This document shows, one piece after another, positions 1-11,650 of a DNA stretch of 64,000 nt. The position numbers were made by a program, and so were the translations under genes. Below the pieces are notes generated by a model. The model worked only from the letters and a program-made list of their open reading frames with translations, did no database searches and was not told the DNA's origin. Location of the stretch: positions 64,924,630 through 64,988,629 of the forward strand of contig OY292274.1 in assembly GCA_958496175.1 (NCBI GenBank). Reading direction: 5' to 3'. This stretch comes from Sisyra terminalis. Lineage: Eukaryota > Arthropoda > Insecta > Neuroptera > Sisyridae. Positions within the stretch are counted from its first letter, which is position 1. Every line of letters begins with the position of its first letter.

Positions 1-36
1 TCTAACAAAATTTCACGATGGGACCAAAAAAATAAT
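1..36. repeat. Right terminus of a long foldback element, cut by the window edge
   Basis: The first 32 bases match the right end of the complete foldback at 27413-28177 almost exactly, including the phrase cacgatgggaccaaaaaa. The rest of this copy lies before the window. The bases that follow (ccctaatatata) resemble the reverse complement of the flank left of 27413, so the true terminus may reach a little further. Confidence 0.75.
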
Positions 37-232
37 AACCCTAATATATATGCAAATACTTTTGTTTACAATTTACTTTTAATTTTAAGGATGATGTATC
101 TTGAATAATCCATTCAAGCAGCGTCTGTAGATCCTGATCTAGGATAGAGATTAATTTACGATATTGTAGTTGGGGAAAAATAGATGGCAGTTCTTAAAAA
201 AAACCCCGAATATTATTCCTGCTTTCCGATTG

Positions 233-1392
233 TTATAAGACCATATGTCTTATTCTTTTATATTTGTATTTTCTGTATTTGTGGAGTAGGTCATCGAGGG
301 TGTAGAACCCAAATGCTTCTAATTATTTGGCTAGGGCCACTTTTACGATTTGTGTAGAATTTCCGCGACAAAGCGAGGATATATAAATCTAGCGGTAGTA
401 TCCTTAATTCCTCATGAAGATCGTATATCTTGTATTTGGCTGGATAGTTTCCCAGGATTCTTAGTAATGTATTTTGGACTCTGCATTGTCAGATACTTGG
501 TTTTGCTTACTGAACTCCAGACTGGACATGCATATTTAAGCACTGGTCTGAACACTGATTTATAAATTATTAATTTATTGCTGGTAGACAACCTTGATTG
601 TCTATTTAGTAATGGATATAAGATGTTAGGCCGGGCCATTAATTTACTTTTATTTAATTTGATGTCTTCAGCAAAGTTGACTCTGGAATCCAGTTGCATC
701 CCCAAGTATCCAACTATTTTTGCCCATTTTATATTTTTCCCATTTACTAATTCCTTTTTATGCTTGTTAGATCTTCATCTAGAGAATAGGATAGCTTCAG
801 TTTTGTTATCATTGGTCTTTATTTTCCATTTTTTAAAAAAAAATCATTATTCTTTTTAAGGCCTTGGTTATTCTGTTGGCCACTGTATCAGCTCTCCAGG
901 AGGATGTAAAAATTGCTGTATCGTCTGCATATAGGGAAAAGAAAGTTTCGGGTGTCCGCGGGATATCATTTATATATAGAATAAATAGAATAGGTCCCAT
1001 AATGGACCCTTGAGGGACTCCAGTCTTAATTAATCTGTTATTTGACATTTCTTTTTTGATTTGCACACAAAATTGACACTTTTTGAGATAACTCCATATT
1101 ATTATTATTATGTATCTTGGGAATTTCATTTTAATTAGTTTAAATATTAGTCCCTTATGCCATAGAGTATCAAAAGTCTTTTCTATGTAAAGTAGAGCCA
1201 TTTCCGTGTGTTTATTACTATTAAAGGCGTCAGTTATATGGTCACATATTCTATAAAGCTGCATTGTTGTGGAATGCCTGGATCTGAATCCAGACTCTTC
1301 GGGCATTAGTATTTTTTCTTGCCATTGAGTAGAATTTTGATTAAATTGATTTTGGTTTAGTTTATCCACTAAAATTGGTTCGTCTAAAATTG
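233..1392 (-). pseudogene. Jockey-type LINE reverse transcriptase, 5'-truncated and frameshifted
   Basis: This is the C-terminal part of a non-LTR retrotransposon ORF2, which copies element RNA into DNA at the target site. Read on the minus strand it shows a GFRSRHST segment near 1290, the first catalytic aspartate in IEKTFDTLWHKGL near 1180, the GVPQGSIMGP block near 1000, the catalytic SLYADDTAIF near 920, then a thumb-like region with YKSVFRPVLKYACPVWSS near 520. The last readable block is YTLDDLLHKYRKYKYKR, ending in a stop at 233-235. The frame is lost in the A-run near 833-845, broken by a stop near 780, and shifted again near 410 and 300. The ORF1 and endonuclease parts are absent; the copy stops near 1392, as expected for 5' truncation. 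The active-site residues survive but the copy is dead. Family assignment rests on the YADD block and the C-terminal block; I am confident of LINE and fairly confident of Jockey. Confidence 0.9.
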
Positions 1393-2037
1393 TTACAACA
1401 CTGAAATCGAATCGATCAATCGAATTATTGAGGCGTCAGTGAAAAGTTCACGTGGCCTGACCTTAAATTAAGTGTTATCATTTACAAACGTTGGATGTTA
1501 ATGAGAGGTGATTGATCCAAATTTCGATCGAAACTTGTTTCAAATTATAGGTATACATTTCGATTTGGCTTCAAGTAGCTTTTCGAGTTCGACCTACGTA
1601 AAATTCACCGGTCCCAATTCGACTCAATATTATCATTTTAATTGTATTTAGAGAAGTGGCTAAGAGAAAAAATAAATTTAATTCACTTGATATAAAAAAA
1701 AAAAATCTCTCTTTTACTGCATGATAATGACGATGACTGCCGCTTTTTGACCACGTTTTGTAATTGAGATTTTGATTAGAAAAAAATGAACTGAACCGGT
1801 GTGGTTTTATGTAAATAACGCCATAATGCCGGTGAATGTATTCCCGTGTTGGGGTTCGGTTCGAAAAAAATTAATTCCAACTTATTTATTTGGGAAACAA
1901 ACATAGTAAATGTAGTAATGAGTTGAATGATAGATGTGGAGGTGCTTTTCTCACAGTGATTTGGCAGATTATTTATCCGTTTGGATGTAATTTAATTATC
2001 TAACTTCAGTCATTAGAATATTTTTAATTTCAGAGAA
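1393..2037. other. No gene or element recognised
   Basis: AT-rich sequence with short homopolymer runs. No open frame, tRNA or inverted repeat of note. Confidence 0.5.
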
Positions 2038-2482
2038 ACGTATTCAACAATTCCCAGTCTTTGTGTTCCAAGTTTAAAAACTTTCAAGTAAAATTGAAAT
2101 CGGTAATCTTTGAAAATGAATTTCTGCACCATCTGGTGCTAAATTTTACAAGTTTAACTCCTTGAAACTTTTGTAATAGTTTTCAATACTTGCACCGTTT
2201 ATTTTGAAAGTGAGTTAAGTTCATTTCAAGAACAATCCCTATAGTGTTATGAACATAAGTTACGTATTCAACAATTCAGAGTCTTTGTGTTCCAAGTTTA
2301 AAAACTTTCAAGTAAAATTGAAATTGGTAATCTTTGAAAATGAATTTCTGCACCATCTGGTGCTATTTTTTACAAGTTTCACTCCTTGAAACTTCTGTAC
2401 TAGTTTTCAATACTTGCACCGTTTATTTTGAAAGTGAGTTAAGTCCATTTCAAGCACAATCCCTATAGTATTATCATTTGTG
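2038..2482. repeat. Tandem duplication, 224-bp unit
   Basis: Two adjacent copies begin at 2038 and 2262, both opening with acgtattcaacaattc, and differ at only a few sites. Each ends in the left terminus of the MITE described at 2420-3455. The duplication therefore includes the MITE end and its flank. Confidence 0.85.
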
Positions 2483-3455
2483 ACCATAGAAACATAAGAT
2501 ACTAAGGAGGAGGGAATAATTGGCGTTTTTGTTAACAACTAAAATGAAATTAGTAAGGGTCTAGCAGGATCCACATGGCGAGTTGGCCTCCAAATAGGAA
2601 CCTATGTCGAAATTTATGTTAAAATATCGGCTTGATATACAAACACATTCTAGTTGTTTTTTTTTTTCTTTTGAGATCAATTATTTTGATCTTGAAAGTA
2701 ATCATCTTAAGAGTAAATATAGAAAAACAACAAAAAAAACTAATAATTATTTTTTTTATGTTTCCTTAGACTTATTATTATGAAAGTAATATATGTTTTG
2801 CTCCTATATGTGGCCTATATTTTATAGAAGTTTTGTGAAAAAAAAGTTGGTGAAACACTTCGAAAAAAAATAAAACCGAAGTATACTATTAGGCGTAAAT
2901 CACATTTCATTTTTTTTCAAGGTGTTGCACCAACTATTTTTTCACGCAATTTTTATGAGGTACAGTGCTCATGTAGAAGCATAAAATATATTTTTTTCGT
3001 GATTGTCATTTTCAGAGAACACATGAAAAAAATTATTCATTTGTTTTTTGGATTTTTTTGTATAATTTTTTTTTCTAAAAATTTCAAAAAAATATATGAT
3101 ATACTCTGTAAAATAATCTAATGCCTCGTGTTGGTTTCATTTCTTTAGTTTAATTAGTTTTTGAGATATATACCTTTGAAAAATAGCCATGCGGGGGACA
3201 TTTTTGCCCATATTTCAAGGCCAAAGAGGAATTTGGTCGCGAAAAGTGTATAAAATGTGTTTGTATATCAAGCCGATATTTTAACATAAGTTTCGACATA
3301 GGTTCCTATTTGGGGGCCAACTCGCCATGTGGATCCTGCTAGACCCTTTGTCAAAACTGAGCAGTTAAATAATTAGCATTTGTTCTAGTTACAAGAAGAA
3401 GAATCACCTTATAGACCGTCCTTGAAATTGACTTATGCCACTTTCAAAATAAACG
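2420..3455. repeat. MITE with long terminal inverted repeats, interrupted by a foldback
   Basis: The left terminus at 2420 starts cgtttattttgaaagtg and the right terminus ends cactttcaaaataaacg at 3455, forming inverted repeats of about 36 bases. Uninterrupted copies of the same element lie at 10670-10918 and, reversed, at 60189-60421. Here the interior is split at 2557-3346 by another element. No coding sequence. Confidence 0.8.
2557..3346. mobile_element. Foldback element, 790 bp, inserted in a MITE
   Basis: Outer arms of about 90 bases are inverted repeats of each other: the left starts gggtctagcaggatccacat and the right ends with its complement at 3346. Further inverted segments lie inside, around 2840-2950. 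No open frame. Comparison with the two empty MITE copies places the insertion exactly between agtaa and ttt, with no visible target duplication. Confidence 0.85.
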
Positions 3456-3661
3456 AGTCACTTAATAACCCGATTTGCCAAAGATCGGTCAAGAAATTGG
3501 TATATTTATAGTAATGTTTATTTATAAAATAAATTTATAAAAAGTAAGGTTTATTCTTTTTATGTATTTTTTAACAATGTTATCTTAGTTTTATACTGAA
3601 CAGCGAAAATTAATTTGTGTAATTTGGCTTTGAACAACATGCATTGTTATTATGTTTTAGT

Positions 3662-3704
3662 TCTCCTGAAGAAGTTGCAAATAAATACCAACGAAACGTT
3701 GAGA
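3662..3704 (+). ncRNA. Candidate small hammerhead-type ribozyme motif
   Basis: Core CTGAAGA at 3666-3672, one extra A, helix II of GTTG (3674-3677) with CAAC (3689-3692), then GAA followed by the self-complementary ACGT at 3696-3699 and a T at the expected cleavage position 3700. Helix I can form from TCTC (3662-3665) and GAGA (3701-3704). The very short palindromic stem III would work only as a dimer. Small hammerhead variants are known from Penelope-like elements; activity here is not shown. Confidence 0.5.
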
Positions 3705-4690
3705 TAATTTGAAAATTTAACGTCTTATTATTTGAGTCCAAGTTGCCAAGAACATTATTAATTATTTATAGTGATGTTTTAATGTAGTTTTATTTACTGT
3801 AGCGTATTTATATGGTGAACTAACGGACAAGATACCATAGTAATGAAGGGCATACTGTAGCAACAATGAAGCTCTCATTTCTCCCAATTTCTTTGAAATT
3901 CGAGATCAACCGATTACTAAATGTAAAAGTTTTCAGACCGATAGAAAACAAAAAACGATTCTAAATGTTCCAAATCTGATTTTATCATTTCACTTCTCTT
4001 TCAACAATAAATTCGCTAAAACCGGCCACAATACAACAAAAGCATAGTCACAACAAAAGCCTTTCTCCATATTTCAATATTGCGATCTGGAGGAAAAAAA
4101 TCGCAATTCTCAACTTTTCATTTATAAGTTCCAATCTCATCTCCGACTCGTAAATATTGCAAATATTTCTTTGAAAAAATAGATGATAAACTCAATCCAT
4201 TTTGCATACTATTCCATATTACCAACTTTCTAAACTCAATCGTTTAACGTTAAAATTTTCAACGTTAAATTTCTTATTAAAAATCGTTATCACTGCATGC
4301 ATCTAATTAATTCCGACTAATGAAGATAAAAACGATGAAAAAAAATGTCGGTTTTTATTATTTATTATAAAATATTTCATTCGAAACATAAAAAAAATCC
4401 AACTTTTTCCTCTTAGATATATTGAATGACATTCATCGCAGGGAGTCGACGAGCATTAAATACTTTTATGATTTTTTCCGAAACGAAGATATAATTCCGA
4501 TAAAACCCAATTAAAATATACCAATTCCTCAAGATTCAGACTTAATTTGGATCTTTGAAGAAAATCAATAAATTTTATATGCAACTTCTAAGATTTCAAT
4601 TTTTTTTTAGATTGGGTTTGCATGATAACTTCCGTTTAATTTCACTTAACTCAATATAGTATTCAATATTTTATAAAATAATAAACTTAT
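3705..4690. other. No gene or element recognised
   Basis: AT-rich sequence with no convincing open frame or structured repeat. Confidence 0.5.
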
Positions 4691-5145
4691 TCGCAAAGAT
4701 GGAAAATTTGATATCAAATCCTGGAAATCCAAATTTAGTAAAAAAATAATACCAAACTTTTGGGATAATAGGGACAAAAGTCAGTAAAGATGCTAAAAAA
4801 TTGTTCCTAAATTATTGAACATAATTAAGATTCACAGCACAAATTCCGAGAAAAATTATTAATTATACATAGGGATGAAATATTGTTCATAAAATATTTT
4901 TCAAGTGAAACATCGATGATAAAAAAATTGTAGTTTATAAACGATATATCGATGTTTAAAAAAATCGATTTGCATCCTTAGGTGTTCCAAAGATGGAAAA
5001 TTTGGCATCAAATCCTAGAAATCCGAACTTAATAAAAAATAAATTCCAAACTTTAATAAACCTTTGGGATAATAGGGACAACAATTAAGATTCACAGCAC
5101 AAATATATATCGATGTTTGAAAAAATCGATTTGCATCCCAAGGTT
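4691..5145. repeat. Imperfect tandem duplication
   Basis: The stretch starting caaagatggaaaatttg near 4696 recurs from 4987. Both copies run through a gggataatagggacaa phrase and a gattcacagcacaaat phrase and end in a tatcgatgttt...aaaatcgatttgcatccc block. The second copy is shortened internally (about 160 versus 290 bases). A reversed match to the terminal block occurs at 51543-51592. Confidence 0.8.
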
Positions 5146-5249
5146 TTCCTCCATATATTGCAGTGACTTTTATGAATTAATTCTTTGATGTTTTTTTTTA
5201 AATCTGACATTAGTTTACCCCAATTTTAGATATACACATAGAATATGAG

Positions 5250-6140
5250 GACAAATATTTTAATTAAAATAGCTCAATGGAATCTTATTTATAAAAATCC
5301 CGTGTTACGATGTTTGTAATGAAACTCCTCCAAAACGGATGGATCAATTTGACTGATAAGATTAATATATTTTTATTTTCTGGTTACATCATAAGATTAT
5401 AAGAACACTTTTGGTTTTTATTAGGGCTCAATAAAAAAAATTAATTTTTAAATATCCTTATCATTGAATGCTTCTATGTATTTTATTATTACTTCCTTTA
5501 TCATTTTTATAAAAATAAAACGATAACCAAATTCTAAAAGCATCTGCATATATCACCCAAAAAGATTTTCATCATTTTTTTTTTGTTGATTTTTTAACCT
5601 TTACCAAAAAGAGTAAGGGTCGTTTTAAGGATTTTAAGGACCATAAGGGTCGTTGTGTTACTCTATCTACGCCACAATTGAAATAGCGCCTTATTATAGT
5701 AAATTTTGTACCACGCAAAAGAAGTCGAGGATAATAGTTATAGTCATTATGATGCGTCATGAAAATTGGACAGATACTTACTTTTTGTAAAAGAAAGTTA
5801 ATATGGCAATTAGATAATGGGGTTGGGGGGATCTAATTAAGTAAGAAATGTAGTATCATTTTAATCAAAAATTGGTTGTTTATAAAGAAATAGGGAACAT
5901 TCCTTATACATTGACATATACCAATCGATGTTAATGCAATTCGAGTTAATTCTCTTACTTCCCCACTAAAATTATCAAAGCCATCTATTAGAAACTAACA
6001 ATCTTATATGTATATAAAAATAGCGTGTTATGGTATTTGTAATTAAACTTCTTCGAAACGGATGTTCATGAAATTTTTTATGTATCTTTGGAAAGCATGA
6101 GAATCGGACGTAAAATATATTTCATACCTCTTGGAGATTA
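5250..6140. repeat. Two related dispersed repeat pieces in otherwise plain sequence
   Basis: 5280-5370 and 6001-6110 share an order of phrases: cttat...tataaaaat, a cgtgtta-type block, then taatta/gaaactcctc and aaacggatg. This type of text (related again near 19130-19230) is common at the ends of dispersed insect repeats. Between the two pieces I see nothing, and the minus-strand frame at 5572-5760 has no recognisable content. Confidence 0.45.
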
Positions 6141-6738
6141 GGGTGTCCCTCGAAATCTTTTGCAAATTTTTCCGCACGCTTGCCTATATATCATTTGTAA
6201 TCATCGATGCCTGTGATTTGTTATGAAAAACGCCTCGCAAAAGTATTATGCAATTTTATTTATTGAATTTGTGTTAAATTAATTATTAAATTCATATTTT
6301 GTCTAAGTGTTATAAATGCGCGTCATTTTGCCATTTCATTATGCATTTGTTATGTATTACAACGCCATGCGTGTAAAATTGTGTACAATTTATTTTAATT
6401 TATAAGAAATATTTTATTTGTTTGGGTATATTAGTGAACAGGCGGTTATATAGTTGGCCGTGTGAATCATAGGGAATCATAAGAATCCTAGGGATGCATG
6501 GGATCAAAACGTCTTTAACTTTGTATTTTGATTTCAAAATTATCAAATTTTAAAAGAAAATAATACCATCATAGATGTCACGCAGATGAAGTTGCGGGTA
6601 TTAGTTAGTAAGGGATATCAAGAAAATTGAAGTATTTTTCATTTTTGTTATGGCGTTTATCAATATGTGTTCCATACGTTAAGAGCGAAATAAATTTACC
6701 TGTTAGCTAGTATGGAATGCAAATATTCGAACTTTCAT
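6141..6738. other. No gene or element recognised
   Basis: AT-rich, without a supported feature on either strand. Confidence 0.5.
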
Positions 6739-6967
6739 CTGTTTATATGAAATAACATAATAGAGCTTGAAGGCCAAAATGTTAATGAGATAATAGCAGC
6801 TTTAAATATGCAGCTCAGGAATTTGGAACCAGTTTGAGGTGTTTATTATTTGTTATCATTTGTACTTACATTTACAACTGTTTTGGAATTCATAAATTAC
6901 ACCTTTGATCTGGCCTTTATCTCGTATTTTGGCCTTCAAGCATTACTATACTATTTCATATCAACAG
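6739..6967. repeat. MITE-like inverted repeat, 229 bp
   Basis: The left arm at 6739 (ctgtttatatgaaat, then gcttgaaggccaaaat) is matched by its reverse complement ending at 6967. The arms are about 50 bases with several mismatches, enclosing about 120 bases. No clear target duplication. Confidence 0.7.
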
Positions 6968-7844
6968 TTGAGAGCAGGTAGAATTCCTCACGAGTTTGGA
7001 CTTAAATCGGGGTCCCTCATAATATTGATCATTATGGACCAAAGGTTGATCCAATGAACTTAAATATTTATCTACCTGAATTCTATCGTACAATACAAGA
7101 ACCGCTTTATCAATTTCGATAATATTTTGTTTTCAGGTACTTCTTAGTGTTTCACCAAAAAAAAAAGAGTATAAAGGTCTCAAACAAGTGTTATTTAAAC
7201 AGTAGTACCAATATTTTATTCTGGATTTTCTTTTCGTTTTAATTTAAAGATAGCTTTCTTGATTTGATAGAAATTTTGTAATTAAGTTCAATTAATATTT
7301 CTTCAGAAAAATATTTAAATATTAATTATAAAAGTAGCATTCAGAAGAAGTCAGATTAAAATAAATTGATGGATACCCTTTAATAAGATACGAATTAAAC
7401 CCTTTAATTAAATATCAATTTTTTAAAGATATCAAAAATTCAGCATATTTTAAATCAGAGGTGGCCAATCCAAATGATATTGCGGATCATTTCGGAAATG
7501 CATCCAAACTCCTCTGGCGACCATTGAAGTTATATATCTCAAATTCTCCATACTAAATTTAGATAGACTGTTTACATTTGTACCTGTGAATGTTTTTATC
7601 TATTTCCTGCATTAGTAATATACTTATGATCGTAAAAAACGTCATTTTCAACGGTCAATACAATAGCCATTAATTGTCAATACTTCATTACTATGATCCT
7701 GCAGTGATTCTTAGACGTTTAGCAAATTTTCTCAAAACTTAGTTGAAAAAGTATATCTTGAAGATAAGTTACAAATAGTACAGCAAGGGATGCTGCTAGT
7801 TGCTAAGGAAGGGGTTTTTAATGTTCCAAGAACATATTTTTAAA
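6968..7844. other. No gene; possible hAT-type end
   Basis: A phrase at 7457 (cagaggtggccaatccaaat) resembles termini of hAT-type MITEs such as the one at 36653, but no partner end is clear. The rest is unassigned. Confidence 0.35.
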
Positions 7845-8545
7845 TCCAAGAGAAATTTTAATATTTTTTCAATTTTTTGACGCAACCATCAATTTTATGA
7901 CAAAATTTTATAGGACATTTTTTGTAGAGCACATTTTTTCCTATAACTTATCTTTATTAAAATTTTTGATATTTTTCACAGGTCGTAAGTTATTTGCATT
8001 AAACTGAAAATATTCGTAATTTTATTGTTTTAAATTAATAATATTCCCCGAATTATAATATTTTTAACATTAAAAAAATATTTTTTTTATTTTGATTAAA
8101 TAACTTAGAACCTGTGAAAAATATCAAAAACTTTTACAGAGATAAGTTATAGAAAAAAAATTGCTCTACAAAAAATGTCCTATAAAATTTTCTCGTAAAA
8201 TTGATGGTTGCGTCAAAAAATTGAAAAAATATTAAAATTTCTCTTTAGTTCAACTTTGACCTCGAATAACTTTTGAAGGAATCAATATATCTAAAACTTA
8301 TAAGAGACATTTTTTGTAGATCGTTCAATTTTCTACAAGAATATACCTTGATCATTTCGAAATACTGTCACCAACGTGAGCTATAAAATTCCAAAGTGCA
8401 AGACAATATTGTTCCCATGTTATTTAAATGGAAAATCGAAATTCGCGATGCGGCATTTCTTAATATTAAGAGCTTAAACTTTCACAGGATTTTTTTTAGC
8501 ATTCCCTACAATATTTTCGATATAAATAAGAAAAAAAATTCATCA
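7845..8545. mobile_element. Long foldback element, asymmetric copy
   Basis: 7849-8247 forms a hairpin of about 400 bases around a centre near 8047; the arms contain ttgacgcaaccatcaatttt and its complement. The right side continues to about 8545 in sequence that matches the outer right arm of the complete copy at 44948-45914, but the matching left outer arm is missing here. The open frame at 8396-8695 is a by-product of this arm. Non-coding. Confidence 0.85.
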
Positions 8546-9717
8546 TTCTTTTTGAATCAGTGTAATAAATATACATACATATGTAAATTATTTATTTTAA
8601 GTTTACAATGTCAATTAATAAAGGTTTGGATATTTACTTCAATATTTATTAGACTCTTTCCATTCTCATCGTTTACGTACAAAAAAGCCATCTAACCTGT
8701 TTTTATTTTTCCAAAAGATTTAGTGTTTTTGAAAAAATGAATTAAAAAAAAAAACCTACACTTGTAGGTATTTTTCATGTGTAAATTACTTTACGAAACT
8801 AATCAAAATCCAAACAGTTATTTGGTCCATTTGGCCGTAACTTATTGATCATTGATATGAACTTTCAACTTCAATTAATCAACTCACATCGGCCAATTTT
8901 GGTCGTGTCAAGTCCAGCAACTTTCTTGAGGAAAAAAATTTTGTAATTATTTATATATTGTAATAAGTTAGCGTTAAATCAATGCCTCGCTTCTCTCAAC
9001 ACATCGTACAGAAGTTAATTATAATCGATAGATCACAATTTGTTATCGTAAACGAGTGAATTAATATGGCGACGTACCTAGGTATATAACCTTTTGGAAA
9101 TTCGAAAATTTGCATTTGAATTTTGTTGCAATGAAAAATTGGCTCAGTTTTGAATTATTGGCAACGTTTTTTCACGGGGCTTTTTGGGAGGTCAGTTTTT
9201 ATTATTTTTCTTCTTCTTTCTTCCATTTTGCCGACCATGGATGGATGGTGAGGTGGAAAGAGATGAAGGCGGAGGATTTGAGTTAAAAGCTGAAGCGAAG
9301 TGTTGTGACATGACACATTAATAATGCCTTTTTGTAACCTGTTATATCTGTCCTTTTCTCCGTATAAGTCACAATACAATGGATCAAAAATTTTTTCCGT
9401 CAAATACTTTTTATTACATTCTTTGTACCTCTCTCTGTTTCATCTTCATCCTTGTTATTTTCGTCCAAATGCGATTTGGAACTTGAAATAAATTTCAATT
9501 TATTGCTCTTTTTTATTGAGAAACTTGTTATGATTAGAGATGTGATTTGTGTGCACTTTTTGACCTTTAGCTTGAAATTTAAATGCAATTGAATTGTTTA
9601 GTGTAAAAAAGTTCCTGAAGACGATGAAGAAATCGTTAAAGCGCGGAAGAGTGGTGAGGTTGAAAAGATAATTGAAATTTTGTGAAACCTAATTGGGAAA
9701 GATTTGTTAAATTTGCT
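8546..9717. other. No gene recognised
   Basis: Small minus-strand frames at 9155-9403 and 9400-9588 are lysine- and serine-rich without recognisable motifs, and I do not support them as genes. No repeat match within the window was found. Confidence 0.45.
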
Positions 9718-9780
9718 CCTGTATGCAGTGGCGTAGCTAGGTAACCAAGGGCCCTGGGGCAAATAAAAAAATGGGGTCCA

Positions 9781-10514
9781 TTTTTAATGCCAAATTACGA
9801 AGGAGAATATCAAAAAAATTACATATTGAACATCACCAAAGCTATTTTTAACCACTTAGTAAATGTAACGATTGAAATAAATAGAAATTCGATGGAATAA
9901 CTTTGGACGATTATAGTGGGTACAGCAATATTACCTCCCCCTTAAGTAATTAGTTTTTTTAGGGCTTTTCTTCTGCAAAGGAATTTTGCATTACCCATTT
10001 TGCAGCCTAGAATTTTATCTGTTAATAGTTTTTGAACAATTTTGGGTGTTTGGCCGATCGATTAAGATTGATTAGGATTATTTGACAGCTCTTCGATTTT
10101 CTGGCATACATTTGGTACTATTTCCTCCCTTAACGTCTTATTGGTTAAATATTTTGCCATTTTTCGTTGGTATCAGTTGGAGAAATGAAAATTATCGAAT
10201 TTGAACTTAAACTCATTTGGCATTAATGAACATTTGATTTACTTAAATAAACATTAAAAAAAGTTTTTTGTAACAACTTTGCGTTGTTACCCTGTGAAGA
10301 GCATACAATACCGAATTTATATTCTTTCGAGTTTTTGGTTTTACCATTTCAATATAGATTTCGGAATAAAAAATATTTAGTAATTTTTACTAAGCTGATA
10401 AATTACTCTAACCATAAAATGTCTTTAGTACTACTTTGAACTAACTTATATGCAAATAAATGGCAATTGAATGACTATAGGTTTAAAAATGAAATTACTT
10501 TCCGGTACACCAAA
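9781..10514 (-). repeat. Mariner-like element fragment, truncated at one end
   Basis: Reverse complement of 60579-61467 at high identity. The end at 10514 reads ...ctttccggtacaccaaa followed by TA, matching a mariner-style terminal repeat. The other terminus is replaced by the orphan hAT end at 9726-9780. No transposase is readable. Confidence 0.7.
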
Positions 10515-10669
10515 TACTACTGGATTTCAAAGGGGAGTGAACTCAAGAAAAATAATTTTCCAAGGACTATGATAAAGCAAAAGTTGTTTCTAATTTAGAA
10601 GGAAGAAAAATTATAGTAATTGCAACTCAGTTAATTAGACACTTGCATACAAAAAATTGATATATGCGC

Positions 10670-10918
10670 CGTTTATTTTGAAAGTGAGTTTAGTCCATTT
10701 CAAGAACAATCCCTATAGTATTATCATTTGTAACCATAGGAACATAAGATTCTAAGGAGGAGGGAATAATTGGCGTTTTTGTTAACAACTAAAATGAAAT
10801 AAGTAATTTCTGAAAACTTAGCAAGTAAATAATTAACATACTTTGATCAAGTTACAAGAAGAATAATCACCATATAGACCGTCCTTGAAATGTACTTATG
10901 CCACTTTCAAAATAAACG
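10670..10918. repeat. MITE, intact copy, 249 bp
   Basis: Terminal inverted repeats cgtttattttgaaagtg... and ...cactttcaaaataaacg at both ends. The interior contains the uninterrupted site agtaatttctgaaaac near 10802, which is the empty counterpart of the foldback insertion at 2557. Confidence 0.8.
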
Positions 10919-10930
10919 AGTATATATGGT

Positions 10931-11642
10931 GCCAGTGGCGTAGCTAGGTAACCAAGGGCCTTAGGGCAAATTAAAAAATGGGGCCCACAGCTATGTAAAC
11001 TGATTAGGTTCTATCAAATAAAAATATGAAATATACAAAACTTTAAAAATGCTAAGCTACTTAAGCTCTTTTTTGTGCAGTGCAGGGCAGGTAATAAAAA
11101 TATTAAACAGTAACAACATAAATTACAATTAATATTTGGTGTAGGTTTGGCTAATAAAACGAAATAGAGAAGATTCAAGGGTTTATTTATATAAAGGTCA
11201 GGTCTACCAACTGACTTAATAACAATTATATTTACAATTTTTTCCTAGCTTTAGTTTTCGCAAAAGTATCAATGACTTCGTTTAAATCCAGGCTTGATGC
11301 GGTTTTGTTTTCAATTGCTATTAGCGATAAATGTCGGAGTCGAGTTTGGCCCATATTATTTCTTAAATATTTTTTTATTATTTTTAATTTGCTAAATGAC
11401 CTTTCAGCTGCTGCAGATGTGACATGAATTGTAAAGAATAATAACATTGCTGTAAATATTTTCGTTAGATCGCATTCTAGCACTCCATATTTGCTCATTA
11501 TTTCCTTACATAATTGATGAACTTCCAACTGAATTTCCAAAAGTTCAGTTCGATCGAGATTTCTGGTAAGGATTCGAGGGCCCCCTGAACTTGAGAACCC
11601 TGGGGCACTGCCCCGCCTAGCCCCTGGGTAGCTACGCCACTG
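10931..11642 (-). mobile_element. Internally deleted hAT element
   Basis: Termini cagtggcgtagcta at both ends in inverted orientation; 712 bp. It carries only the C-terminal part of a transposase on the minus strand. A sister copy of the same size and structure, reversed, is at 59464-60174. The 8 bases on its left (tatggtgc) are the complement of gcaccata, nearly the target duplication of the sister copy, so the two share an ancestral insertion site. Confidence 0.85.
11232..11540 (-). pseudogene. hAT transposase, C-terminal dimerisation domain only
   Basis: The 102-residue frame contains TSAAAERSFSKLKIIKKYLR at about residues 41-60, followed by MGQTRLRHLSLIAIEN. This is the conserved dimerisation region at the C-terminus of hAT transposases, which cut and rejoin element ends as multimers. 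The RNase H-like catalytic core and the BED zinc finger are missing, because full transposases run to some 600-700 residues. The frame reaches nearly to the element terminus upstream, so the deletion removed everything in between. The frame is still open in this copy; the sister copy at 59566 has an in-frame stop. It could at most make a dimerisation fragment, and no promoter is evident. Confidence 0.85.
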
Positions 11643-11650
11643 GCTGTATG

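Larger units (their letters stand above)
9718..11650. mobile_element. Composite hAT structure, 1.9 kb, with near-perfect 8-bp flanking duplication
   Basis: The outer ends at 9726 (cagtggcgtagcta) and 11642 (tagctacgccactg) are hAT-type termini. The flanks are cctgtatg at 9718-9725 and gctgtatg at 11643-11650, seven of eight bases identical. Inside, from left to right: an orphan hAT end of about 55 bases, a mariner-like fragment (to 10514), a MITE (10670-10918) and a complete 712-bp hAT derivative (10931-11642). The block suggests that an outer end pair mobilised a hAT element together with its neighbours. Confidence 0.75.

Noticed and set aside
5572..5760. 62-residue minus-strand frame
   Set aside because: Composed partly of local gggtcgtt repeats; no motif.
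7127..7145. ttttgttttcag followed by gtactt, a second possible ratchet site
   Set aside because: The donor half (GTACTT) is poor compared with GTAAGT at 28718.
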